From contig NZ_CP069533.1 in assembly GCF_016889765.1 (NCBI RefSeq), positions 310,001-374,000 of the forward strand: a stretch of 64,000 nucleotides of DNA. Direction: 5' to 3'. Made by a program: the position numbers and the translations under genes. Positions 52,767 through 61,841 of the stretch are shown here, piece after piece (position 1 is the first letter of the stretch; every line of letters begins with the position of its first letter). Below the pieces are notes generated by a model, which saw nothing but the letters and a program-made list of their open reading frames with translations, did not search any database and was not told where the DNA came from. The stretch comes from Corynebacterium minutissimum (lineage in GTDB: Bacteria > Actinomycetota > Actinomycetes > Mycobacteriales > Mycobacteriaceae).

Positions 52767-52814
52767 TGTGGATAACGAGTCCGGGGTCACCCCACCCCCT
52801 CAGGGTTATCCACA
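52767..52814. promoter_or_regulatory. Two inverted perfect DnaA boxes
   Basis: TGTGGATAA (52767-52775) and TTATCCACA (52806-52814) are both perfect consensus boxes facing each other over 30 bases. They lie between the yraN start and the DUF2469 stop. The space between includes the small palindrome GGGGTCACCCC. DnaA binding is inferred from sequence. Confidence 0.65.
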
Positions 52815-52821
52815 GCCTGGG

Positions 52822-53127
52822 CTAGTCCGGAAGCACAAAGTCCGGCTTGTCCAGCTCCTCGATGTTGACGTCCTTGTAGGTGATAACGCGGACGTAGCGC
52901 ACGAAACGTGCGGAGCGATACATATCCCAGACCCACGCATCCGACATGCGCACCTCGTAATAGACATCAGGTCCAGACGTGTGTGGGATAAGTTCGACGG
53001 CGTTGGCCAGGTAAAACCTGCGTTCGGTCTCCACCACATAGGAGAATTGGCTGACCACATCGCGGTACTCGCGGTACAGCGACAGCTCGACTTCAGCCTC
53101 GTAGTTATCGAGTTCCTCAGCGCTCAC
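52822..53127 (-). CDS. DUF2469 protein
   Basis: A 101-residue cytosolic protein with MSAEELDNYEAEVELSLYRE at the start and WVWDMYRSARFVRYVRVITY near the end. It belongs to DUF2469, conserved and specific to actinobacteria and usually located between rnhB and yraN, as here. No function is known. Confidence 0.92.
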   Translation of the reverse strand: MSAEELDNYEAEVELSLYREYRDVVSQFSYVVETERRFYLANAVELIPHTSGPDVYYEVRMSDAWVWDMYRSARFVRYVRVITYKDVNIEELDKPDFVLPD

Positions 53128-53161
53128 GGTGTGCTTCTCCTTCGCTCACGTCTCCGGTGGT

Positions 53162-53178
53162 TGTCACGTGTTGTGACA
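53162..53178. repeat. Small palindrome between DUF2469 and rnhB
   Basis: TGTCAC (53162-53167) and GTGACA (53173-53178) surround GTGTT. It lies 35 bases upstream of the DUF2469 start and may be an operator or a weak structure. Its function is not known. Confidence 0.4.
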
Positions 53179-53218
53179 GAACGTGCCTCAGCTTACTTCC
53201 CACACAGCGCTGACGTGC

Positions 53219-53860
53219 TCAGGCGCGCGCAAGGAAGTCCGCATGAGCGCCAGCAACATTGCGATAACTCATCCGGTGTTCCGGTGTTGCCCCCAAAAGA
53301 GCAATAGCCTCCTGGTGCGCGACGGTGCCATATCCCTTGTGACTGCCCAGCCCGTAGCCCGGGTAGCGCTGCTCAAGTTCCGCCATGAGACGGTCCCGGG
53401 AAACCTTGGCCAAGATACTCGCTGCTGCTATACATCGCGCTGCGGTATCACCACCGACGATCGGCAACTGCGGGGAAGGGATGCCGGGGACTCGGAGGGC
53501 GTCGGTAAGCACATAGCCCGGACGGACCTCCAACTGCGCCACCGCGCGGCGCATCCCGGACACATTGGCGTGTTGGATCCCAAACGTGTCGATGTCACGA
53601 GCCTCAATGTGCACCACGGACCAAGCTAGAGACCGTCGTTTAATGATCGGTTCCAACTGGGCACGTGCAACAGGGCTCAGTTTCTTGGAATCATCAAGAC
53701 GCTCGAGCCCCGGAAGGATACGTTCCGGAAGGATGCAGGCAGCAATGGTCACCGGCCCACAGCAGGCCCCTCGCCCAGCTTCATCCACGCCCGCTACCGG
53801 ACCTAGGCCCGCTTTTGTTAACGCCACCTCATACGTCCGCTTTTGCTTCAGCCGCCTCAT
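53219..53860 (-). CDS. rnhB: Ribonuclease HII
   Basis: A 213-residue nuclease that cuts RNA in RNA-DNA hybrids and removes single ribonucleotides. The diagnostic GVDEAGRGACCGPVTIAACI supplies the first acidic ligands. LDDSKKLSPVAR and the later VGGDTAARCIAAASILAKV complete the active site. The ATG overlaps the stop of the signal peptidase gene by 4 bases, so they are translationally coupled. Confidence 0.95.
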   Translation of the reverse strand: MRRLKQKRTYEVALTKAGLGPVAGVDEAGRGACCGPVTIAACILPERILPGLERLDDSKKLSPVARAQLEPIIKRRSLAWSVVHIEARDIDTFGIQHANVSGMRRAVAQLEVRPGYVLTDALRVPGIPSPQLPIVGGDTAARCIAAASILAKVSRDRLMAELEQRYPGYGLGSHKGYGTVAHQEAIALLGATPEHRMSYRNVAGAHADFLARA

Positions 53861-54585
53861 AGCTCTGGATGGTCGATAGGATGCGCGCGGCTCACCGGCA
53901 GAACCACGGCTTCGACTTTGCCACGCACATTCTCGACGGGGATGGTGCCCTGCAGCTTATCGCCCAGATGCGCGCGGGAGTCGAGGGAATTGGTGCGGTT
54001 ATCCCCCATAACCCACAGGTGCCCGTCCGGTACCGTAACCGGACCAAAGTAGGCACCGCCGCACGCTTGTGAGGCCCCGCTACTATCGATGGGAATCTCT
54101 GGAGGGTCAAGGACAAAATCCTGGCTCGTTGCATGCCCGTCGACCATGACGGCAGGATCGCCTTCCTCGCAGGACACGGTCTGCCCGCCGGTGGCAATGA
54201 CACGTTTGACCAGGATGTTGTCACCGTTGGGCACCAGCCCCACCACAGCACCAAGGTTTTGCAGCCCACGCACGACAACGTTGCGGGAACGTGCGACGTC
54301 AAACGAGGTATTCCACGAATCTGGTCCGGAAAAGACCACGACGTCTCCCGGTTGCGGGTCAGAGAAATAGTAGCTGACCTTCTGCACGACGATGCGGTCG
54401 TTCGCGCACCCAGGGCAGCCATGCAGGGTCGGTTCCATAGATGACGACGGGATAAGGTACATCCGCCCCACAAAGGCTTGGATGAGAGCCAACACAGCAA
54501 AGGTCACCGCAAGCGCCCACAGCACATCACGTGTGCGCAGGCGCGTGGCTTCCGGGCTGGGGCTAGGACTGGATGTCCGGGTCAT
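53857..54585 (-). CDS. lepB: Signal peptidase I, second copy (242 residues)
   Basis: A 242-residue membrane protease that removes signal peptides from exported proteins. A single N-terminal membrane segment (about residues 20-40) precedes the catalytic Ser49 in IPSSSMEPTLHGCPGC and the general-base Lys127 in DNILVKRVIATGGQTV. A late box GDNRTNSLDSR is conserved. I set the start at MTRTSSPSPSP; a frame back to 54717 is in the wrong region of the neighbour. It overlaps the end of the first copy by 23 bases and couples to rnhB. Confidence 0.94.
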   Translation of the reverse strand: MTRTSSPSPSPEATRLRTRDVLWALAVTFAVLALIQAFVGRMYLIPSSSMEPTLHGCPGCANDRIVVQKVSYYFSDPQPGDVVVFSGPDSWNTSFDVARSRNVVVRGLQNLGAVVGLVPNGDNILVKRVIATGGQTVSCEEGDPAVMVDGHATSQDFVLDPPEIPIDSSGASQACGGAYFGPVTVPDGHLWVMGDNRTNSLDSRAHLGDKLQGTIPVENVRGKVEAVVLPVSRAHPIDHPEL

Positions 54586-55420
54586 CGACCCCACCGATAC
54601 GGTTGAAGGGGAAGAAGACGAACATGACCTTGCCGCGCACGTTCTCCAGGGGGATGGTGCCCTGGTACTCATCCTGCATGTGGTAGCGCGAGTCCGCCGA
54701 TGCCGTGCGGTTATCACCCATCACCCAGATATTGCCTTCCGGTACGGTCACCGGACCAAAGTAAGCACCGCCGCAGGCATAGGAACCGGTAGTTTCGTCC
54801 ACCTGGTAGGTGGGCGGGTCCTGAACATAGTCCTGCTCAATGGGCTTGCCATCTACCATGACGGCTGGGTCGCCCTCCTGGCAGGACACAGTCTGCCCAC
54901 CGGTAGCGATGACGCGCTTGACCAAGGTGTTTTCATCCGGCGGGGTAAGCGAGACATAGCTCAAAGCATCCTGAATACGGTGAATCACCGGGTTATCCGA
55001 GCGCGGGGATTGCCAGTTGGTATCCCAATCCTCGGTGCCCTTGAAGACCACAACATCACCCGGCTCTGGGGTTTTGTCACCGTAATAGGAGACCTTCTCG
55101 GTGAAAATACGGTCATTGTTGCAGCCGGCACAGCCATGCAGGGTCGGCTCCATCGAACCCGAAGGGATGACGTACTGGCGGCCCACAAAGTTCTGGAACA
55201 CACCGACCACCGCGAGTACGCAGACCACGACGATGACGGTCTCCAGGAACCACGGCATCTGCTTCTTTTCTTTCTCCTGCTCCTTCGCAGGCAGTGCAGT
55301 GCTTGGCGACGTCCCCCCTACCGCCGCATCCACGTTCTTCTCTGCGCCCTGCTCACCGCTGGTGACACCGTCAGTGAGATTCTCAGAGACACCTTCAGTC
55401 ATGTCCTTGTCTTTATCCAC
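54563..55420 (-). CDS. lepB: Signal peptidase I, first copy (285 residues)
   Basis: A 285-residue signal peptidase. The first 50 residues are hydrophilic and acidic (MDKDKDMTEG), followed by a membrane segment about residues 58-78. The catalytic Ser89 lies in IPSGSMEPTLHGCAGC and the Lys168 in ENTLVKRVIATGGQTV. GDNRTASADSR is the fourth box. Both copies have the paired Cys in HGC-x-GC and SC-E/Q-EGDP, suggesting disulfides. It is upstream of the second copy, with rplS further upstream on the same strand. Confidence 0.94.
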   Translation of the reverse strand: MDKDKDMTEGVSENLTDGVTSGEQGAEKNVDAAVGGTSPSTALPAKEQEKEKKQMPWFLETVIVVVCVLAVVGVFQNFVGRQYVIPSGSMEPTLHGCAGCNNDRIFTEKVSYYGDKTPEPGDVVVFKGTEDWDTNWQSPRSDNPVIHRIQDALSYVSLTPPDENTLVKRVIATGGQTVSCQEGDPAVMVDGKPIEQDYVQDPPTYQVDETTGSYACGGAYFGPVTVPEGNIWVMGDNRTASADSRYHMQDEYQGTIPLENVRGKVMFVFFPFNRIGGVDDPDIQS

Positions 55421-55494
55421 GCGCTAAATCCTAGCAATGTGCAACGACATCCTCGGTATGTGGCTCGGCAGGAGCAGCGTTGTAAAGCACAAAG

Positions 55495-55538
55495 CCCTCC
55501 GCCTTACCCATGAGAAACGGTGGGAAGCGGAGGGCTAC
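55495..55538 (-). terminator. Terminator after rplS
   Basis: AGCCCTCCGC (55495-55504) and GCGGAGGGCT (55529-55538) form a perfect 10-bp stem. On the minus strand it is followed by TTGTGCTTTAC. It lies 13 bases after the rplS stop. Confidence 0.85.
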
Positions 55539-55551
55539 TGAGCAGCTAGAA

Positions 55552-55896
55552 CTAGCGACGCTCCTTGATGCGGGCCTTCTTGCCGCGCAGGTCGCGCAGG
55601 TAGTACAGCTTGGCGCGGCGAACGCGGCCGCGGCGAACTACCTCGATGGAGGCGATGTTCGGGGAGTGAACCGGGAAGGTACGCTCCACACCGATGCCGA
55701 AGGAGACCTTGCGGACGGTGAAGGTCTCGCGGATGCCGTCGCCCTGGCGGCGGATGCAGACGCCCTTGAAGAGCTGGGTACGCTCGGTGCTGCCCTCGAT
55801 AACCTTGACGTTGACGTCGAGAGTGTCGCCCGGGCGGAAGGACGGGATATCGTCACGCAGCTGTGCTGCGTCAACCTTGTCAATGAGGTTTGCCAT
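55552..55896 (-). CDS. rplS: 50S ribosomal protein L19
   Basis: A 114-residue protein at the interface of the ribosomal subunits. The typical RPGDTLDVNVKVIEG, RTQLFKGVCIRRQG, RKVSFGIGVERTFPVHSP and the basic end KLYYLRDLRGKKARIKERR are all present, and the length matches. The start follows AAAGGAAAGCATTCA. It is monocistronic here, with a terminator before the signal peptidase genes. Confidence 0.98.
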   Translation of the reverse strand: MANLIDKVDAAQLRDDIPSFRPGDTLDVNVKVIEGSTERTQLFKGVCIRRQGDGIRETFTVRKVSFGIGVERTFPVHSPNIASIEVVRRGRVRRAKLYYLRDLRGKKARIKERR

Positions 55897-56075
55897 TGAA
55901 TGCTTTCCTTTTCAGTTTAAGACAGAGGACCCTAGCGCTACTTTTCGGTAGCTGACCGGTTCGTGCCTGTTACATAGAACAACGTCATCTTTCCATACCT
56001 CACCCCCACCGGCCAAATTGTTCCAAACGCCTGACACGGCTGGGATTTACCCTCTATGGTGGGAAACGCACTGAT

Positions 56076-56171
56076 ACCCCACGGGTGCCCACGGGAAGTG
56101 GGCTGAGAGTGGCGCTGACACCGCGCCTGCACCGTTCGAACCTGTCTGGTTAGCACCAGCGAAGGAAGAGA
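56076..56171 (+). promoter_or_regulatory. TPP riboswitch (THI box)
   Basis: The aptamer core is recognisable: ACGGGTGCCC, then GGCTGAGAGTGGC, then CGAACCTGTCTGGTTAGCAC and CAGCGAAGGAAG. CTGAGA and the GAACCTG...CCAGCGAAGG blocks are the invariant pyrimidine- and pyrophosphate-sensing elements. The element ends right at the thiC ribosome binding site (AAGAGAGGAGCAGCC), so thiamine pyrophosphate probably lowers translation start by hiding it. Confidence 0.95.
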
Positions 56172-56180
56172 GGAGCAGCC

Positions 56181-57975
<1,795 letters not shown>

Positions 57976-57983
<8 letters not shown>

Positions 57984-58626
57984 TCTTCGCTGTTACTTCG
58001 TCACGGGCGCAGGCTCGCATGCGGACGTCGTTCGCATCGCGACTGCCGCAGCGCGCGGCGGGGCGGGGGTCGTGCAGGTACGTTCTAAGCCGATTTCTGC
58101 CCGCGACCTCTACCTGTTGGGCCGCGACGTGGCGCGTGCGGTGGCACAGGCCAATCCAGAAACGCGTGTGCTTATCGACGACCGCGTGGACGTCGCCCTC
58201 GCCCTACGCCACGACGGCGAAGCAATCCACGGCGTGCACCTTGGTCAAGACGATCTGCCCGTGGCAGCCGCCCGCGCACTGTTAGGGCCAGAGGCGATCA
58301 TCGGGCTAACCACGGGCACCCGCGAGCTTGTCGCGGCCGCCAACGAGGTGGCTGAGTATATTGACTACATCGGTTGCGGCCCCTTCCGTGCCACCCCAAC
58401 GAAGAACTCCGGCCGCCCGCCGCTGGGTCTGGGCGCCTACCCGGAACTGGTGAAGCTCTCCCGCGTTCCCCTCGTGGCCATCGGGGATGTCACCGCTAAC
58501 GATGCTGCGGACTTGGCTGCGACCGGCGTGGCCGGCCTAGCTGTCGTGCGCGGCATCATGCATGCCGATGACCCAGAAGCCTACTGCCGCGAGCTGTTGT
58601 CCGGCTTCGATGAAGGTACGCGATGA
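57976..58626 (+). CDS. thiE: Thiamine-phosphate synthase
   Basis: A 216-residue TIM-barrel enzyme that joins HMP-PP and thiazole phosphate. VVQVRSKPISARDLYLLG, VLIDDRVDVALA, GVHLGQDDLPVAAAR, GLTTGTRELV and YIGCGPFRATPTKNSGRPP are the family blocks. It is not fused to thiD. The ATG lies 8 bases before the thiC stop, and the sequence of the overlap implies coupled translation. It ends 4 bases into thiO. Confidence 0.96.
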
Positions 58627-59768
58627 GTACCGCCACTGATTCTTCCGTCATCATTGTCGGCGCAGGTGTAGTGGGCCTAGCCACCGCAGTGGAGCTGGCT
58701 TCCCGGGGTCACGAGGTCACCGTGCTGGATCCTGCGCCGGCTTCCGGAGCCACGCACTTCGCCGGAGGAATGCTCGCCCCCACTGCAGAGGTGGTGTACC
58801 AGCAGGATCCGCTCTTTCCCTTGATGCGCGCCTCCGGCGAGTGGTACCCGGAACTTATCGATCTGGTGGCATCCCACACGGAGGTTCCCACCGGCTACCG
58901 TGATGAAGGCACCTTCGTCGTCGCCGCTGACCGGGCGGATGCCCAGCACCTTGTTGAGCTGGCTGACTATCAATCTCTCCACGACATGGAGGTCGAGCGC
59001 ATCACCGTACGCGAGGCGCGCCGCGCCGAACCGCTTCTTTCCCCGCGTCTCGCCGCTGCCGTGAGCATCCCCGGTGATACCCAGGTTTTTCCCCGCCAGT
59101 GGGCCGCTTCGCTGCTGAGCGCAGCCCAAGAACTCGGCGTGCGTTTCTTTCGTACGGCAGCGCAGTCGGTTGATGCCGCTAGAGGCGTGGTCAGCACTCC
59201 CGCTGGTAACTTCCACGCCGATGACGTCGTTCTGGCTGCTGGCCTGGGCACCCGCGACGTCGACTGGGCACGCTCGGCGGGATTAGAACGCTCTCCCCTC
59301 CAACTACGCCCAGTGTACGGCGACATCGTGCGCCTGCGCGTGCCAGAGCACCTGCAGCCGCTGCTTAACCGGGTCGTCCGCGGCTTCGTGGAGGACCGCC
59401 CCATCTACCTCATCCCTCGAGCCGATGGCACCTTGGCCGTTGGCGCTACCACCCGCGAGGATACTCTCACCACGGCCCAGGCCGGCGGGGTCTACGCACT
59501 GCTTCGCGACGCCATCCGCATCCTCCCCGCCGTCGAGGAGTGCGAGTTCCTCGAGGCCAGCGCAGGTGCTCGTCCCGGCACGCCGGATGACTTGCCTTAT
59601 CTTGGCCGCGTCAGCGACCGGCTCGTCATCTCTACCGGCTATTTCCGCCACGGCATCCTGCTCACGGCCCTGGCCGCGCGCTGTACCCGCGAGCTCATCG
59701 ACGGCAGCGATCCTAGTATCGATCTCACTGCCTGCAATCCCCTTCGACACCGCAAGGAGCAACAATGA
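58623..59768 (+). CDS. thiO: Glycine oxidase ThiO
   Basis: A 381-residue FAD enzyme that oxidises glycine to the imine used for the thiazole ring. IIVGAGVVGLATAVELASRG is the FAD fold. FAGGMLAPTAEV and the later STGYFRHGILLTALAARCT are typical. Its presence, rather than thiH, shows an oxygen-dependent thiazole route. It overlaps thiE by 4 bases and thiS by 4 bases. Confidence 0.95.
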   Translation: MSTATDSSVIIVGAGVVGLATAVELASRGHEVTVLDPAPASGATHFAGGMLAPTAEVVYQQDPLFPLMRASGEWYPELIDLVASHTEVPTGYRDEGTFVVAADRADAQHLVELADYQSLHDMEVERITVREARRAEPLLSPRLAAAVSIPGDTQVFPRQWAASLLSAAQELGVRFFRTAAQSVDAARGVVSTPAGNFHADDVVLAAGLGTRDVDWARSAGLERSPLQLRPVYGDIVRLRVPEHLQPLLNRVVRGFVEDRPIYLIPRADGTLAVGATTREDTLTTAQAGGVYALLRDAIRILPAVEECEFLEASAGARPGTPDDLPYLGRVSDRLVISTGYFRHGILLTALAARCTRELIDGSDPSIDLTACNPLRHRKEQQ

Positions 59769-59962
59769 TCCTCACTCTCAACGGCCAGCCCTATGACACG
59801 GCGGCCAGCACCGTTGCCCAACTGCTGGAGGAAAAAGGCATTGCTGCCGACGGCACCGCGGTAGCCGTCGCCGAACAGGTCGTGCCCCGCTCACAATGGC
59901 AAGACACCCCACTTACCGAAGGTGCTGACGTGGAAATCCTCACCGCAGTACAGGGAGGCTAG
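59765..59962 (+). CDS. thiS: Sulfur carrier protein ThiS
   Basis: A 65-residue ubiquitin-like protein. The C-terminal Gly-Gly (AVQGG) becomes a thiocarboxylate carrying sulfur to ThiG. VAVAEQVVPRSQW and DVEILTAVQGG are the diagnostic parts. It starts within the last codons of thiO and ends 7 bases before thiG. Confidence 0.95.
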   Translation: MILTLNGQPYDTAASTVAQLLEEKGIAADGTAVAVAEQVVPRSQWQDTPLTEGADVEILTAVQGG

Positions 59963-59969
59963 AAGCTAC

Positions 59970-60749
59970 ATGCTCACTATTGCCAATACCACCTTTTCCT
60001 CGCACCTCATCATGGGCACCGGTGGTGCCACCAGCCACGAGGCCCTCGAGCGCGCGCTGGTCGCCTCCGGAACCGAACTGACCACCGTGGCCATGCGCCG
60101 CCACGCCGGCACCAGTGACGGTGAAAGTATCTTTGAACTGCTGCGCCGTCTCAACATCGCGCCGTTGCCCAATACCGCCGGCTGCCGCACCGCGCGCGAG
60201 GCAGTCCTCACCGCCCGCATGGCCCGCGAGGCGCTGGGCACCTCGTGGGTGAAGGTAGAGGTCATCGCCGATGAACACACGCTACTGCCCGATGTCGTAG
60301 AGACCCTCGACGCCACCGAGCTGCTCAGCGCCGAAGGATTTACCGTGCTGGCCTATACCAGCGACGACCCCGTGGCAGCCCAGCGCCTCGAGGATGCAGG
60401 CGCCGCGGCAGTCATGCCGCTCGGCGCCCCCATCGGCACCGGCTTGGGCATCCTCAACCCGCACAACCTCGAGCTCATCTGTTCGCGCGCCTCGGTGCCC
60501 GTGCTTGTCGACGCCGGCATCGGCACCGCCTCCGATGCCACCCTCGCCATGGAGCTGGGCTGCTCCGGCGTGCTGCTGGCCAGCGCGGTCAACCGTTGCC
60601 AGAACCCGGAAGCCATGGCCACCGCCATGCGCCACGCCGTCGAAGCAGGTCGCCTTGCACGCAGCGCTGGGCGCATCCCGCAGCGCGAACACGCCCAGGC
60701 CTCCTCCACCTTCGAGGGTCTGGCCAACTGGGCTGATCAGGTCCTGTAG
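59970..60749 (+). CDS. thiG: Thiazole synthase
   Basis: A 259-residue TIM-barrel enzyme that forms the thiazole ring from DXP, glycine imine and ThiS thiocarboxylate. MGTGGATSHEALERAL, NTAGCRTAREAVLTA and the catalytic-type Lys in WVKVEVI are present. VLVDAGIGTASDATLAMELG is the phosphate-binding block. The ATG at 59970 follows GGGAGGCTAGAAGCTAC. A frame opening 48 bases upstream lies in thiS and is rejected. Confidence 0.96.
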   Translation: MLTIANTTFSSHLIMGTGGATSHEALERALVASGTELTTVAMRRHAGTSDGESIFELLRRLNIAPLPNTAGCRTAREAVLTARMAREALGTSWVKVEVIADEHTLLPDVVETLDATELLSAEGFTVLAYTSDDPVAAQRLEDAGAAAVMPLGAPIGTGLGILNPHNLELICSRASVPVLVDAGIGTASDATLAMELGCSGVLLASAVNRCQNPEAMATAMRHAVEAGRLARSAGRIPQREHAQASSTFEGLANWADQVL

Positions 60750-60782
60750 CCCACCACCGCCCCTTGTAGAAGGACTGCCATC

Positions 60783-61841
60783 ATGCTCAGCGAGACCGAA
60801 CTCGCCCGGACCGCGCGCCAACGCCTCTTGCCCGGCTTCGGCGACGTCGCCCAAGAACGACTCAATTCCGCGCACGTGCTCGTCGTGGGCGCCGGCGGGC
60901 TCGGTTGCCCCGCCCTTCAGCAGCTGGCTGCCGCAGGAATTGGCCGCATCACGCTCATTGATTCCGATACCGTCGACATCAGTAACCTGCACAGGCAGGT
61001 GTTGTTTGGTGCGGGGGACGTCGGCAAGCCCAAGGCGGAGGTCGCAGCCGCACGCGCCCGTGAACTCGCCCCCGAGCTCACCATCACCGCGCTTCAGGAG
61101 CGCCTCGATTCCTCTAACGTCCTCGAGTTGTGCGCTGCCGCTGACCTCGTCCTCGATGGCTCCGATACCTTCGACACGAAATACCTCGTCGCCGATGCCT
61201 GCGAGCTCACCTCCACCCCACTGGCCTGGGGGACCGTGCTGCGCTATGGCGGGCAGGCCGCCCTGTGGCACTCCGGCCCCAATTGCGCTGACGGGCGCGG
61301 GGTGGGCCTGCGCGATCTCTTCCCCTCCCCGCCCACAGGTGAGTCCCTCGAGTGCTCGACAGCTGGGGTTCTCGGGGCCACGACGTCGGTCATTGCCGGA
61401 CTGATGGCCACCGCAGCCCTCGCCACGCTCGGCGCGCTCCCCGAACATCGAGACATGGTCGGGCGCGTGACCTCCTACGACGCTCTCCCCGGCAGCTTCC
61501 GCTCGCTGCGCGTGGGCGCCGACCCAGACCGTCCACTCGTAACTGAATTGTCCGGCCAGCACACCTTGCCGCCGGAGCTTCGCGAGGGCCACGCCGCCCT
61601 CCTCGACATTTCCGAACACCCCAGCCTCACTGCGGCCGCGGTGTCACTTCCTTGGCATACCGTCATAGATGAGGACTCTGTGCGCCGCGCACTCGCCTCC
61701 TGCAACTCAGACTTGGTGTACGTGGCCTGCCCCTCCGGCGGGCGCAGCACCGGATTTTCCTTGCGCTACGCCGACCTCGCCTCCGAAATGGGCATCGAGC
61801 TGCGCAACCTCCCCGGCGGGCTCGGCGCGTACAGCTTCTAG
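60783..61841 (+). CDS. thiF: ThiF/MoeB family adenylyltransferase with C-terminal rhodanese-like domain
   Basis: A 352-residue enzyme that adenylates ThiS for sulfur loading. The ATP site is VVGAGGLGCPALQQLAAAG, followed by IDSDTVDISNLHRQVLF. Residues about 260-352 form a rhodanese-like domain with the loop ACPSGGRST near residue 315, which has the Cys for sulfur transfer. The family's zinc Cys pairs are not clearly present. This two-domain form is common in actinobacteria and may also serve MoaD. Its stop shares CTAG with the stop of the convergent gene. Confidence 0.9.
   Translation: MLSETELARTARQRLLPGFGDVAQERLNSAHVLVVGAGGLGCPALQQLAAAGIGRITLIDSDTVDISNLHRQVLFGAGDVGKPKAEVAAARARELAPELTITALQERLDSSNVLELCAAADLVLDGSDTFDTKYLVADACELTSTPLAWGTVLRYGGQAALWHSGPNCADGRGVGLRDLFPSPPTGESLECSTAGVLGATTSVIAGLMATAALATLGALPEHRDMVGRVTSYDALPGSFRSLRVGADPDRPLVTELSGQHTLPPELREGHAALLDISEHPSLTAAAVSLPWHTVIDEDSVRRALASCNSDLVYVACPSGGRSTGFSLRYADLASEMGIELRNLPGGLGAYSF

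Noticed and set aside
54392..55513. A 373-residue open frame antisense to both signal peptidase genes
   Set aside because: It spans two genes and their overlap, which a real gene would not do by chance, and has no domain.
60282..61619. A 445-residue open frame antisense to thiG and thiF
   Set aside because: It is Gly-rich with no motif; both sense genes are intact.
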